DNA of 64,000 nt from the NCBI GenBank assembly GCA_900315095.1, contig OMXS01000010.1:1-64000 (forward strand), written 5' to 3'. A program made the position numbers and the translations under genes. Shown piece after piece: positions 25,478 to 34,359 of this stretch. This stretch comes from an uncultured Prevotellaceae bacterium. Its GTDB lineage: Bacteria > Bacteroidota > Bacteroidia > Bacteroidales > Bacteroidaceae. Positions within the stretch are counted from its first letter, which is position 1; each line of letters opens with the position of its first letter. The notes beneath the pieces are model-generated. The model searched no databases. It had not been told where the DNA came from and worked only from the letters and a program-made list of their open reading frames with translations.

Positions 25478-25656
25478 GATGGGTCGGAAAAGGGTGTTTT
25501 TAGCACTAAATTTACTTGATTATTAGGAGTGGAAAAACATGGATTTTGGTTTCAAGAAGATGTAACAAACAGGAAGAAAAAACGTCATTTTAATGACAAA
25601 AGAAAATATTTTAGCAAAAAAGTTGGCATTTTGTCGCTTATTTAAGCAGAATTGTT

Positions 25657-25664
25657 TACTTTTG
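25657..25664 (+). promoter_or_regulatory. TAnnTTTG promoter element for ddh
   Basis: TACTTTTG followed by CAAACG, 43 bases upstream of the ATG at 25708; the leader carries AAGGAAAAAAAG near the start codon. Confidence 0.6.
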
Positions 25665-25707
25665 CAAACGATTTAATCAAAAGGACAAAAACCAAGGAAA
25701 AAAAGAT

Positions 25708-26607
25708 ATGAAGAAAATCAGAGCAGCCGTAGTAGGCTATGGTAACATCGGGCGATTTGCTCTCGAGGCTCTCGAGGCAGCACCCGACTTCGAGGTGGCA
25801 GGCATCGTGCGCCGTAACGGAGCAGAGAACAAGCCGGCAGAACTGGCACAGTATGACGTGGTGAAGGACATCCAGGAACTGAAGGATGTTGACGTGGCGA
25901 TTCTCGCAACGCCTACGCGCTCGTGCGAAGAGTATGCAAACAAGATTCTGCCTTTAGGCATCAACACCGTAGATTCGTTCGACATACACACGAACATTCG
26001 TGGTTACCGCGAGCGACTGATGGAACTGAACAAGAAGACAGGAACGGTGAGCGTGATAGCAGCAGGATGGGACCCAGGCTCGGACAGCGTTGTGCGCACC
26101 ATGATGCAAAGCCTTGCGCCAAAGGGACTTACATATACCAACTTCGGACCGGGAATGTCGATGGGCCACTCAGTATGCGTGCGCTCTAAGGCAGGCGTGA
26201 AGAACGCGCTCTCTATGACCATTCCTCTCGGCGAGGGTATTCACCGCCGCATGGTTTACGTTGAACTGGAGGACGGAGCGAAACTCGAGGATGTTACCGC
26301 CGCTATCAAGGCTGACCCTTACTTCGCTAATGACGAGACTCATGTCTTTGCCGTTGCTTCGGTAGATGACGTTCAGGACATGGGACACGGCGTCAACCTC
26401 GTGCGCAAGGGCGTGAGCGGCAAGACTCAAAACCAGCGTATAGAATTCAATATGAGCATCAACAACCCTGCTCTAACCGGTCAGGTGCTTGTGAATGTGG
26501 CTCGCGCTTCAATGCGCCAGCAGCCAGGATGCTACACCATGATAGAGATTCCTGTAATCGACCTGCTTCCGGGCGACCGCGCAGACCTTGTGGAGCATCT
26601 GGTTTAG
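25708..26607 (+). CDS. ddh: meso-Diaminopimelate dehydrogenase
   Basis: This 299-residue NADPH enzyme makes meso-diaminopimelate from tetrahydrodipicolinate in one step, feeding lysine and peptidoglycan synthesis. The Rossmann motif VVGYGNIG is at residues 8-15. Family blocks DSFDIHTNI, AAGWDPGSDSVVR, NFGPGMSMGHSVC and the C-terminal RQQPGCYTMIEIP are all present. Length is within the normal range of about 300-326. It is monocistronic, with its own promoter and a hairpin terminator shared with the convergent DUF4332 gene. Confidence 0.93.
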   Translation: MKKIRAAVVGYGNIGRFALEALEAAPDFEVAGIVRRNGAENKPAELAQYDVVKDIQELKDVDVAILATPTRSCEEYANKILPLGINTVDSFDIHTNIRGYRERLMELNKKTGTVSVIAAGWDPGSDSVVRTMMQSLAPKGLTYTNFGPGMSMGHSVCVRSKAGVKNALSMTIPLGEGIHRRMVYVELEDGAKLEDVTAAIKADPYFANDETHVFAVASVDDVQDMGHGVNLVRKGVSGKTQNQRIEFNMSINNPALTGQVLVNVARASMRQQPGCYTMIEIPVIDLLPGDRADLVEHLV

Positions 26608-26680
26608 TTAGGAGTTAGAAGTTAGGAGTTAGGAGTTCTTTTAGTCGGCTGACGCCTTGGTAAAAGCGGCAGAGCCGAGC
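26607..26680. repeat. AGTTAGGAGTT direct repeats and a GC-rich hairpin after ddh
   Basis: Three to four iterations of a TTAGGAGTTAG-like unit (26607-26640) are followed by an imperfect palindrome, CGGCT...AGCCG, at about 26645-26676. Similar short iterations of unrelated sequence flank other genes in this window, for example GTTCAAAGTTCAAA at 55165-55195. Confidence 0.4.
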
Positions 26681-26732
26681 GAGGAGTTGTTACAAGCAAA
26701 GAAAAGACTTCCTAACTATATCTACAAAGTAA

Positions 26733-26768
26733 AATTGGGTTGCTAAGCAATGGCTTAACAACCCAATT
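26733..26768. terminator. Bidirectional terminator between ddh and the DUF4332 gene
   Basis: Arms AATTGGGTTG (26733-26742) and CAACCCAATT (26759-26768), with a nested TAAGC/GCTTA stem. It is A/T-rich on both flanks and lies between convergent stops. Confidence 0.7.
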
Positions 26769-26773
26769 ATTAT

Positions 26774-27181
26774 TTAGTATTCCATAACTGCTGGAAGCTC
26801 TGCTGCCTGAGCAATCATCTTCTCAACTTCCTTGAGAGCGGGAACACGGCGAACAAGTTTCTTCTCTTCGTTCACTTCCTCAAGTTTCGGTTGAAGGTTC
26901 TCTGGTTTGCGGTGCTTCAGTTCCTTAACGGTGTCAACGCCTGCAGCCTCGAGCAGTTCTGAGAACTGAGGGCCAATGCCGTCGATGCGCATGAGGTCGC
27001 AATGGTTTGTCCATGTGAGAATAAGTTTTCCGCTGATGCCTGTCTCCTCTTCGAGAGCCTTGCGGCCTGCTGGCTTTGAACACTTCTCAAGCAGTTTCTC
27101 GGTGTTGTCAATACCTGCAGCAACGAGTTTCTCTGCATAAACTGGGCCGATGCCCTCAACATCTACAATCTTGTAAGTCAT
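26774..27181 (-). CDS. DUF4332 helix-hairpin-helix protein
   Basis: The 135-residue protein has two helix-hairpin-helix-like turns, VEGIGPVYAEKLVAAGI (about residues 8-24) and IDGIGPQFSELLEAAGVDT (about 66-84), as in the DUF4332 family. Such turns often bind DNA non-specifically, but the role of these proteins is not known. No signal peptide or membrane helix is seen. It has its own TAnnTTTG promoter and is convergent with ddh. Confidence 0.75.
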   Translation of the reverse strand: MTYKIVDVEGIGPVYAEKLVAAGIDNTEKLLEKCSKPAGRKALEEETGISGKLILTWTNHCDLMRIDGIGPQFSELLEAAGVDTVKELKHRKPENLQPKLEEVNEEKKLVRRVPALKEVEKMIAQAAELPAVMEY

Positions 27182-27236
27182 AATAGTAAGATTTTTATTG
27201 TTAAACTTAAAAGTAAAGTATCTTGATTAGTTACCG

Positions 27237-27244
27237 CAAAGATA
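27237..27244 (-). promoter_or_regulatory. TAnnTTTG promoter element for the DUF4332 gene
   Basis: The minus strand reads TATCTTTG followed by CGGTAAC; the ATG at 27181 is 55 bases downstream. Confidence 0.6.
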
Positions 27245-27289
27245 AATTATTCTATTCAAAAAAGCAACAATAATACAAAGATTTTACAA

Positions 27290-28507
27290 TTATTTAGCAG
27301 AAAGTTTACGAGTTATGGGGAAATACTTGCCGTAGGTGAGCATGCGCCATATCCATTCAAGTGGACCGAAGAGGAAACGGCTTAACCAAAGATGACTCAA
27401 CAGGATTTGCAAGATAAAGACGGCAAAGGCTGTCAATTCGATATAGATGAACCCGAATGAGGTGCCAAGAGCAAAGCCCACACCATAGAATAATATGATG
27501 CCAATGAGCGAATGACCGATGTAATTAGTGAGTGCCAAACGTCCTGGCGCAGCAAGAAGCATAAGCGCCCTGTTCCACCCTGCTCTCTGAGATTTCTGAT
27601 ACAGGAAACAAATGCCACAAATATATGCAAAAGTAAGGGCAACAATACTTACGGTATAGAACAAAGAATGAATGACAAGCCCCCAAGGTTGGCTATGTGT
27701 CGCGCTCCACGCATAAACAAGGGAGGTGGGAAGCGCAATGACTGATGCCCAGAGGAGAAGTCTCTTCAAAGGCAGAGTGTCGAGACGCGCATAAAGACGA
27801 TGCTTACCGATGAGGAATCCCAGAATGAAGAGTCCCAAGACCTTGGGCAAACGATGACCGCTGACCAACTCCCACATCCGCTCTATAGCCCCCTGACGAA
27901 GGAAAGAGTACATCTCGGGATATGTCTGAGCATCACGAAGCCACGAGGCGAAATTATCCTCGTTGATGCCTTGTGCGCTTGCCTCTGCCCACCACGCATC
28001 ATAGAAAGGCTTGGCAAAGTCGATACCGCAGAACTGGGTTATCATATTAAGGAATATCGGGAGAATCATAAGCAGAACTGCAACACAAAGCAACACCTTG
28101 TCTTTCATCTTAATGAACAACGTGAGCAACATTCCGCCGACGGCATAGAGCAACAGTATGTCGCCGTTCCAAATGAAAAGCAGATGCACGAGACCGATGA
28201 GAGCAAGAATTAGCATGCGGCGAAGAAAGCGCGAAGTGCCATGACGAAAGAGGAATAACGAGAAACCTACTCCGAAAAGCAGAGAGAAGATGGAATAAAA
28301 CTTGCCCTCCACAAATACATATTCAAGGAACCTCACCACCCTATCGATGTCGCCGGTAGGCATAGCCGTCTGTTCCTGAGCAGAAAGGAATGTCCACAAA
28401 CCGAACTCGGGGAAGTTTGCAAGAGCAATACCGAGAAGTGCCATACCTCTCAAAATGTCGAGTATGGCAAATCTCTCTTTCTCTGTTGTTGGGCCGTTGT
28501 TCGTCAT
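27290..28507 (-). CDS. DUF418-family membrane protein
   Basis: The 405-residue protein has about ten membrane helices. The N-terminal FAILDILRGMALLGIALANF and the C-terminal GRLALTNYIGHSLIGIILFYG and FLFGPLEWIWR blocks are diagnostic of the YeiB/DUF418 family. It is placed in the inner membrane; its substrate is unknown and a transport or acyltransfer role has been suggested only by fold resemblance. It overlaps msrA by four bases (ATGA) and is the last gene of the ilvE operon. Confidence 0.82.
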   Translation of the reverse strand: MTNNGPTTEKERFAILDILRGMALLGIALANFPEFGLWTFLSAQEQTAMPTGDIDRVVRFLEYVFVEGKFYSIFSLLFGVGFSLFLFRHGTSRFLRRMLILALIGLVHLLFIWNGDILLLYAVGGMLLTLFIKMKDKVLLCVAVLLMILPIFLNMITQFCGIDFAKPFYDAWWAEASAQGINEDNFASWLRDAQTYPEMYSFLRQGAIERMWELVSGHRLPKVLGLFILGFLIGKHRLYARLDTLPLKRLLLWASVIALPTSLVYAWSATHSQPWGLVIHSLFYTVSIVALTFAYICGICFLYQKSQRAGWNRALMLLAAPGRLALTNYIGHSLIGIILFYGVGFALGTSFGFIYIELTAFAVFILQILLSHLWLSRFLFGPLEWIWRMLTYGKYFPITRKLSAK

Positions 28508-29007
28508 TTCCTGGCTTTACGCGCGAACTCGAATAATGCTTGTGGCAGATGGCAATAACCAGTAGGGTTCTTGTCGAGATAGTCTTGATGATACTCTTCT
28601 GCCGTATAGAAGTTCTTCAGCGGCAACACCTCAACAGCTATTGGCTCATCGAGCAACGCTTGTTGCTCGGCAAACACTTTCCTGATAACGGGCAGTTCGC
28701 TTTCATCGGTGTAATATACTCCCGTGCGATAGCGGGTGCCCTCATCGTGGCCTTGTCTGTTAAGACTTGTAGGCTCGATAGCATGGAAGAACATGTTAAG
28801 AAGGAACTCCAAGTCGGCAACATTCTCATCATACCTGATACGCACCGTCTCGGCAAAGCCCGTGGTATCGGTATAAACCTCCTTGTAAGTGGGGTTCTCG
28901 GTATTGCCGTTAGCAAAACCCACCTCGGTCTCCACCACTCCATTTATCTGCTTGAAGTAATGTTCGGTGCCCCAAAAGCACCCTCCTGCCAAATAAATCT
29001 CTTTCAT
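28504..29007 (-). CDS. msrA: Peptide-methionine (S)-S-oxide reductase
   Basis: The 167-residue enzyme repairs methionine S-sulfoxide using a catalytic Cys10 in the motif GGC10FWGTEHYF. Other family blocks are FLLNMFFHAIEPTSLNRQGHD and RTGVYYTDESEL. Resolving Cys residues usual in the C-terminus are not obvious beyond the single Cys in GYCHLPQALF, so recycling may use a different thiol. It is cytoplasmic. It sits between the PP2C-like gene and the DUF418 gene in the same operon. Confidence 0.92.
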   Translation of the reverse strand: MKEIYLAGGCFWGTEHYFKQINGVVETEVGFANGNTENPTYKEVYTDTTGFAETVRIRYDENVADLEFLLNMFFHAIEPTSLNRQGHDEGTRYRTGVYYTDESELPVIRKVFAEQQALLDEPIAVEVLPLKNFYTAEEYHQDYLDKNPTGYCHLPQALFEFARKARK

Positions 29008-29031
29008 ATATGATAATAGTCTAAAAGCGAA

Positions 29032-29847
29032 TCATGCACGGAAACGGATGTATGTGCGGTCGTCGAAACTACGGTTGCCTTCCATATATGCCTTTGTAGC
29101 CTTGTATCGGCTTATCAGCAACGGGTCGTCAACGAGCAACTGCCGTAACCTTTCCTCACTCTCGGCAAGTGTGTTGCAAAGGAAGGGATAACCATCAGTA
29201 GCCAACACCACCTCAGCATCCTCGGGCACGGAGATGACTTTAACACCATTAATATAAATAGGTGTGCCGTCAATCACAGCATAGGTCTTGTTCTGATTGT
29301 GCATCGAAGCGATGATGTCGTCTATAATCTGGTCGCGCCCTTCATCATGACGGCGCACCTCTTCTACCGAGAGTTGATGCTCTATGATGTATCGGCTACG
29401 CTTCTCCGCATTAATAGCCTCCTGTGGTTTGGCATTATCATACCACTTACCGCCGACCAGGCATTGACAGTCGCCCACAAGCCACACCTCACGATGATAC
29501 CTGCTATAGATAGCGGCGCTACATGTGAGGCGTCGTTCGGGGTGTTGCCGTATTACATCCGGATCTTCTTGATAATAGTTATATGCCTCGTCTATGGCAT
29601 CGGTGACGATACGGCAGAACTGAAGCATCGTTGTTTGTGCGGGAAGCGACGACACAACATCGCTCACCAGTTGCATAGCGAAACGCCCGTTCTGCATCTT
29701 AGGGTTAACACGCTCGGGTGTCTTGCTTGTGCTACCGTCAATAACGGCTATGTGATTAACAGTAGTGACGATACCGTCCTCACAAGTATCGTCACTCTGT
29801 TTTCCTATAATAGAATGTTCTATTATTCTCATTCCCCATCTATTCAT
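29032..29847 (-). CDS. PP2C-like protein phosphatase domain protein
   Basis: The product is about 271 residues. Motifs resemble the metal-binding signatures of PPM/PP2C phosphatases in order: IAVIDGSTSK, WLVGDCQCLVGG, VVLATDGYPFL and a C-terminal S-FDDRTYIR. These correspond to the DG, GDS, SDG and DN positions, so a manganese/magnesium phosphatase fold is likely but divergent. The start is uncertain: ATG at 29847 overlaps the upstream stop, ATG at 29832 is just after it, and a longer frame begins at 29856. It follows the bleomycin hydrolase-like gene without a gap. Confidence 0.6.
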   Translation of the reverse strand: MNRWGMRIIEHSIIGKQSDDTCEDGIVTTVNHIAVIDGSTSKTPERVNPKMQNGRFAMQLVSDVVSSLPAQTTMLQFCRIVTDAIDEAYNYYQEDPDVIRQHPERRLTCSAAIYSRYHREVWLVGDCQCLVGGKWYDNAKPQEAINAEKRSRYIIEHQLSVEEVRRHDEGRDQIIDDIIASMHNQNKTYAVIDGTPIYINGVKVISVPEDAEVVLATDGYPFLCNTLAESEERLRQLLVDDPLLISRYKATKAYMEGNRSFDDRTYIRFRA

Positions 29848-31240
29848 CCTCTGCAAACAGAGGGTCGTCGGGCGTCAGCATCGTAGGCTTCTGCTGAGCC
29901 TCACGAAGTAGTTGCTCCGGTACATATTGCTTGTCGACGACAAGGCGGAACATATACTCGTTGAACCACTCGTTGCTCATTATGAGGCAGCCCCGCTTTC
30001 CGTAGTCGGCACCCCATGAGTTCTCCACCTTCCACTTCAGAGGCTTACCGTTGGCATCGAGGTCAACAGCAGTAAGCGTCATGGCGTGTGTGGAACCGCT
30101 ATCGAAAGTCATAATGCGCTGAGCCTTGTTCATGGTGAACTTGGTGCCGAGCAACGACTCATAGTCGAAGTTATCGAGTGCCAGCACACCATTCTTGCGG
30201 TCGAGTTGCTTGCCAACATCATAACTGCTATAGAGCTTGCGCCCGTCCTTAAGCGATGCTATTGCGAGTTGTGCTATCTCGTCCATCGGGAGGTTAAGAT
30301 AAACCCAGTTGTGACCATCATAGGTGTGGCGGTCATACTCCACCTCGTATGTCTTGTGATACTCGTGGCGCGGGTCGTTCATCACCATGATGAAAGTGCC
30401 GTTGAGCGAACCGCCCACCACCTCACGATAGAACTCCTGAGGAGTGTATTTGCGCGGTGTGCCCACCGTCTCGCCGTTCTTGTTCTTGAAGGCGTAAGTG
30501 AACTCCTGCGGAGGGTTGCCGAGAGTGAGTGTCAGCATGTGATACACCTCACCGAGCATCTTTGTCTTCTCCTCTTTTATCTGTTTCTTGCTCTTGCCCT
30601 GTGCCACCATATCACGTAATTGCAATCCCTGCTCGCGCAACTTGCTCATGAGCAGAGAGCGCATCTTAGAGGTATTGTCTGCACTGAATGTCTCAGGCAT
30701 CACGTTCTTGGGTACAAGACCATATTTCTCGGTCAAGTCAGCAACACCACAAAATGTTCCGCCGTCACCGATAGGACTCTTGAAGAAGAACTGAACCTTA
30801 GGGTCGTTGATGGGCAACTTACCCGTGTCTATCACTCCCTGAAGGAAGAGGTTCGACTTCTCCAGCTGGTCATAGAAGAACAGATAGTCGTGCGAGAACT
30901 CCACGCGGAGCGAGTCGGTTTTCTTTGCGAAGTTAGAGCGCAACACATTGAAGCCGCTGAACATCCAGCAACGACCCGAGCTCTTCTGGTCGGTGATGCT
31001 CTGCGATGGTGTCTCCACGCTGAAGTGTGTGTCCGCCTCAGCAGCCGTCATATAGTTGCGTGCAAGGTTATCAATGCTGTTTCCTGCCATAGCGTTGAAT
31101 ATCGCCTTGTCAGCAGGAGAAGTGCCCTGGCTCTTCACTATCTGCCTGAGCATATCTTGAGATATGCCGCCATCGTTGGTTTGCGCCGAAGCAAACGATG
31201 AGAGAGCAAAGAAAAGCGCCGTTACGAGAGTCTTGTACAT
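29840..31240 (-). CDS. Secreted C1B cysteine peptidase (bleomycin hydrolase/aminopeptidase C-like)
   Basis: The 466-residue protease has the C1B catalytic triad: Cys91 in QKSSGRC91WMFSG, His at about 385 in GSTHAMTLTAV, and Asn at about 405 in KVENSWGADYG. A signal peptide (MYKTLVTALFFALSSFASAQ) shows export, unlike cytoplasmic PepC. I start it at the ATG at 31240, in front of the signal peptide, rather than at an upstream in-frame codon within ilvE. It is seven bases from ilvE and overlaps the PP2C-like gene. It probably trims peptides in the periplasm or at the surface, which would suit amino acid scavenging. Confidence 0.88.
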   Translation of the reverse strand: MYKTLVTALFFALSSFASAQTNDGGISQDMLRQIVKSQGTSPADKAIFNAMAGNSIDNLARNYMTAAEADTHFSVETPSQSITDQKSSGRCWMFSGFNVLRSNFAKKTDSLRVEFSHDYLFFYDQLEKSNLFLQGVIDTGKLPINDPKVQFFFKSPIGDGGTFCGVADLTEKYGLVPKNVMPETFSADNTSKMRSLLMSKLREQGLQLRDMVAQGKSKKQIKEEKTKMLGEVYHMLTLTLGNPPQEFTYAFKNKNGETVGTPRKYTPQEFYREVVGGSLNGTFIMVMNDPRHEYHKTYEVEYDRHTYDGHNWVYLNLPMDEIAQLAIASLKDGRKLYSSYDVGKQLDRKNGVLALDNFDYESLLGTKFTMNKAQRIMTFDSGSTHAMTLTAVDLDANGKPLKWKVENSWGADYGKRGCLIMSNEWFNEYMFRLVVDKQYVPEQLLREAQQKPTMLTPDDPLFAEDE

Positions 31241-31247
31241 AGGCTTT

Positions 31248-32270
31248 CTATTCAATAACCACCGTTGTCCATCCGTGAATGTCCTCGTCAACGCCATACT
31301 GGATGTTGCGCAGATGAGTGTAAAGCTTCTCTGAGATAGGACCTGGCTTTCCGTCCTTTGATATGACATAACTCTTGCCCGTCTCAACATCATCGATGCG
31401 AGAGATAGGACTTATCACAGCAGCAGTACCGCAAGCGCCTGCCTCCTCGAAAGTCTCGAGTTCTTCCTCTGGAATCTGACGGCGCTCCACCTTCATGCCC
31501 ATGTCCTCTGCCAGTTGCATGAGACTCTTGTTGGTGATTGAAGGAAGGATACTTGTTGACTTCGGTGTAACGTATGTGTTGTCTTTGATGCCGAAGAAGT
31601 TGGCAGCACCACACTCGTCGATATATTTCTTTTCCTTAGCGTCGAGATAGAACTCGCATGCATAGCCGAGGTCGTGTGCTTTCTTGTTGGCGAACAACGA
31701 AGCGGCATAGTTACCGCCCACCTTATATATACCCGTACCGAGAGGTGCCGAACGATCGTGGTCGCGAATGATGACATAAGGATTGGTTGCGAAACCACCC
31801 TTGAAGTACGGTCCCACAGGAGTAACGAAGATAAGGAACAGATACTCAGAAGCAGGATGAACACCCACCTGAGCGCTTGTGCCGATGAGCAACGGACGGA
31901 TGTAGAGCGTCGCGCCACTCTCGTAAGTAGGAATCCACTCCTGGTTCAGGCGAACCACCTTCTTCACCATCTCGCAGAACAACTCTGTGGGAACCTCGGG
32001 CATGAGGATACCGCGGCATGTTGACTGGAGGCGGGCAGCATTCTCTTCCATACGGAACACGCGCACCTTACCGTCAGGACAACGATAAGCCTTCAGTCCC
32101 TCGAAAGCCTCTTGTCCGTAATGAAGACTTGTGGCAGCCATGTGCAACTTCAGATACTCGTCAGAGCACACTTCAATTTCTCCCCATTCACCGTTTCGGT
32201 AATAGCAACGTACGTTGTAGTCAGTAGGCATATATCCGAAAGACAGATTTGCCCAATCTAAGTTTTTCAT
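31248..32270 (-). CDS. ilvE: Branched-chain amino acid aminotransferase
   Basis: This 340-residue PLP enzyme makes or breaks down valine, leucine and isoleucine. The class IV signature YGQEAFEGLKAYR is followed by the PLP-lysine region GIYKVGGNYAAS (Lys at about 182), then DECGAANFFGIK and a GTAAVISPI phosphate-binding loop. It is cytoplasmic and first in an operon that continues with a secreted peptidase, PP2C-like protein, msrA and a DUF418 protein. The peptidase and aminotransferase pairing fits amino acid salvage. It has a TAnnTTTG promoter. Confidence 0.93.
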   Translation of the reverse strand: MKNLDWANLSFGYMPTDYNVRCYYRNGEWGEIEVCSDEYLKLHMAATSLHYGQEAFEGLKAYRCPDGKVRVFRMEENAARLQSTCRGILMPEVPTELFCEMVKKVVRLNQEWIPTYESGATLYIRPLLIGTSAQVGVHPASEYLFLIFVTPVGPYFKGGFATNPYVIIRDHDRSAPLGTGIYKVGGNYAASLFANKKAHDLGYACEFYLDAKEKKYIDECGAANFFGIKDNTYVTPKSTSILPSITNKSLMQLAEDMGMKVERRQIPEEELETFEEAGACGTAAVISPISRIDDVETGKSYVISKDGKPGPISEKLYTHLRNIQYGVDEDIHGWTTVVIE

Positions 32271-32302
32271 ATCTATAATTGTTTTAATTGCTTATTATGG
32301 TG

Positions 32303-32310
32303 CAAAATTA
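32303..32310 (-). promoter_or_regulatory. TAnnTTTG promoter element for ilvE
   Basis: The minus strand reads TAATTTTG followed by CACCATAATAAG; the bases after the element resemble those of the glycosyltransferase and MATE promoters. Confidence 0.55.
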
Positions 32311-32363
32311 AGAAAAATATCACATTGATGCAACTATTTCCACGTTTTTTTATACAATATGAT

Positions 32364-32672
32364 TCAGTCGTAATACCCTATCGTGAGTTCATCGCTAACG
32401 TTGAAATCATCATGGATGTTGTCATCATAGAGATAGACGATGCGCATACCCCGATAAGCCGAAGGCACTTTGAGCGTCTCCAGCATATACCAGTTAGGGC
32501 GGCCGTAATCGTAAGAAGCGCGGTCGAGGATAATCCTGTTTGACGTATAGTCGATGTAGTAATACCCGCCGCCGATGCACTCGTCACCGGGTTTCAGGAG
32601 GTCTTTGTGCATGTTGACCATTCCCAAGCGGAAATAGCCGTCCATAGTGATGATAAACTTGGGTAGTGTCAT
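32364..32672 (-). CDS. Small conserved hypothetical protein
   Basis: The 102-residue product has no signal peptide or membrane helix and is rich in Tyr, Asp and Gly (GGGYYYIDYTSNRIILDRAS, YGRPNWYMLETLKVPSAYRG). It looks like a small all-beta protein. I do not recognise it. It overlaps the bile-acid-type symporter by four bases (ATGA) and is thus co-translated with it as the last gene of a maa-symporter-this gene operon. A role linked to the transporter is only inferred from position. Confidence 0.6.
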   Translation of the reverse strand: MTLPKFIITMDGYFRLGMVNMHKDLLKPGDECIGGGYYYIDYTSNRIILDRASYDYGRPNWYMLETLKVPSAYRGMRIVYLYDDNIHDDFNVSDELTIGYYD

Positions 32673-33631
32673 ATGGAATCCTTGTCTCTCGAACGGAAAA
32701 TACCGGCAAGAATGGTGCCGCTGATACTATGCCACGCGCACGAGATGGCGCATGGGAGAACCGACAAGGGCTGAGCAGCAAAGAACGTGCCGACCAAGAC
32801 GGTTGCAAGACCCGCGTTCTGCATGCCCACCTCTATAGATATGGTGCGTTTCTTGGCGGTGTTGAAACCAGCAAACTTGCCCGACAACCAACCCAGAAGA
32901 TACCCCAGAGTGTTGTGGCAGAACACCACAGCAAAAGTCCAGATGAACAACATGAAACCGCGTTCCACCAGAGGGTCGTGAACCGTCGAGATTACTCCGC
33001 CTACGATACACGCCAGCAGAATGACACTCGTGCCTGGCATCAACGCCTGCAACGTCTTGAAACTCTCGCGCTTGCTATAGTAGTAATTCAAAACACATCC
33101 TATGCTGATGGGCAGAATGGTCACTATCAGGATGTTCAGGAACATGCCAACGGTGTCTATCTCGATTATGGCGCCAGCGGTAAGTTGCATCAGAAGCGGA
33201 GTCATCACCGGAGCAAGCACCGTGGAAGCACACGTCATACCCACCGAGAAGGCCACATCGCCGTGACAAAGATAGGACATGATGTTGCTCGAAACACCGC
33301 CAGGACAACATCCCACAAGAAGGATGCCTAAGGCCAAAGCGGGCTCCAAGTGCCACACATGAACCAACAGCCACGCCACTCCTGGCATGATGACGAACTG
33401 AGCCACGGCTCCTACAAAGATATCGAGGGGTCGGTGCAACACAATCTTAAAGTCCTGGGTGGTAAGCGTCAGTCCCATAGTGAGCATGATAAGACCGAGT
33501 ATCACCGTCTGCGTGTTGCCGTGCACCCACTTGAAGAGACTCGGAACAAAGAATGTTATCACCGCCACGACGATGATAAACAACGAAGCATGACTGGCCA
33601 GTCCACCGCTAAGACGCTTTAATGTTTCCAT
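32669..33631 (-). CDS. Bile acid:sodium symporter (BASS) family transporter
   Basis: The 320-residue inner-membrane protein has about nine to ten membrane helices and the family signatures LGILLVGCCPGGVSSNIMSY and SIEVGMQNAGLATVL, both of which contribute to sodium and substrate binding. Substrates in this family range from bile acids to pantoate and other organic anions; the sequence does not decide. It is 40 bases downstream of the maa-like gene and overlaps the following hypothetical gene. Confidence 0.88.
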   Translation of the reverse strand: METLKRLSGGLASHASLFIIVVAVITFFVPSLFKWVHGNTQTVILGLIMLTMGLTLTTQDFKIVLHRPLDIFVGAVAQFVIMPGVAWLLVHVWHLEPALALGILLVGCCPGGVSSNIMSYLCHGDVAFSVGMTCASTVLAPVMTPLLMQLTAGAIIEIDTVGMFLNILIVTILPISIGCVLNYYYSKRESFKTLQALMPGTSVILLACIVGGVISTVHDPLVERGFMLFIWTFAVVFCHNTLGYLLGWLSGKFAGFNTAKKRTISIEVGMQNAGLATVLVGTFFAAQPLSVLPCAISCAWHSISGTILAGIFRSRDKDSI

Positions 33632-33671
33632 TTTATAACAAAAAACTTAATATCCTTTAGTTGGCGAGAAA

Positions 33672-34277
33672 TCACTCATCCACATCATTTTCTATTTCAC
33701 GAATAAGTCTTGCGGGAACACCGCCTACAAGGGAGTTGTCGGGCACATCCTTAGTAACCACCGCACCCGCTGCTACCACCACATTGTTGCCGATGGTGAC
33801 ACCAGGAAGGATAGTCACATTGCCGCCAATCCACACATCATTGCCTATGCGGACGGGTGCCGCCTTAGCCATATAACCTCGTCGGGCCTTGGGCGAGAGA
33901 GGATGGCCTACGGTGGTGATGAGGGTGTTGGGCCCTATCATGACGTGATTGCCTATATACACCTCGCGAATGTCAAGGATGGTGAGATTGAAGTTGCCCG
34001 TGAAATCGTCGCCTATAAAGATGTTCTTGCCGCAATCGCAACCGAACGTCTTAGATATCCACACCCTTTCGCCCACACTCCCCAGCATCTTCTTCAGGTG
34101 TGCATACTGGGCAACGTAATCCCTTCCGTCGATGGCGTTAAACTCCTCGCACCACTCTATTGCCTGTGTCTTGCGGGCTATCAGTTCCGCGTCGGCATAG
34201 GTGTATTCCAGACCTGCCTTCATCCTCTCCATCGGGCTCATGGCTTCCGTCTTGCTCTCCTTCTCGTTCATATCCAT
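33672..34277 (-). CDS. Sugar O-acetyltransferase (Maa/LacA-like left-handed beta helix)
   Basis: The 201-residue protein has the N-terminal maltose-acetyltransferase helix region (MERMKAGLEYTYADAELIA) and hexapeptide repeats of the left-handed beta helix (NIFIGDDFTGNFNLTILD, IGPNTLITTVGHPL, VWIGGNVTILPGVTIGNNVV). The His of VGHPL is the expected catalytic base. It acetylates a sugar or similar alcohol from acetyl-CoA. I start at the ATG at 34277, after its promoter; a longer frame reaches 34439 but passes through promoter sequence. Confidence 0.87.
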   Translation of the reverse strand: MDMNEKESKTEAMSPMERMKAGLEYTYADAELIARKTQAIEWCEEFNAIDGRDYVAQYAHLKKMLGSVGERVWISKTFGCDCGKNIFIGDDFTGNFNLTILDIREVYIGNHVMIGPNTLITTVGHPLSPKARRGYMAKAAPVRIGNDVWIGGNVTILPGVTIGNNVVVAAGAVVTKDVPDNSLVGGVPARLIREIENDVDE

Positions 34278-34295
34278 GCGATTATAAAAACGGTG

Positions 34296-34303
34296 CAAAG
34301 TTA
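34296..34303 (-). promoter_or_regulatory. TAnnTTTG promoter element for the maa-like gene
   Basis: The minus strand reads TAACTTTG followed by CACCG, 18 bases before the ATG at 34277. Only 21 bases separate it from the divergent element at 34325. Confidence 0.6.
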
Positions 34304-34324
34304 CAAAATAAAAAGGAAAAGTTG

Positions 34325-34332
34325 TATCTTTG
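34325..34332 (+). promoter_or_regulatory. TAnnTTTG promoter element for the DUF2284 gene
   Basis: TATCTTTG followed by CCGTCGG; the ATG at 34360 is 27 bases downstream with AAGGAGAA just before it, one of the few purine-rich ribosome-binding-like sites here. Confidence 0.6.
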
Positions 34333-34359
34333 CCGTCGGAAAGTACAAGAAGGAGAATT

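Noticed and set aside
31241-31393. Longer N-terminus for the bleomycin hydrolase-like gene
   Set aside because: The extra 51 codons overlap the coding end of ilvE and precede a complete signal peptide that begins at the ATG at 31240.
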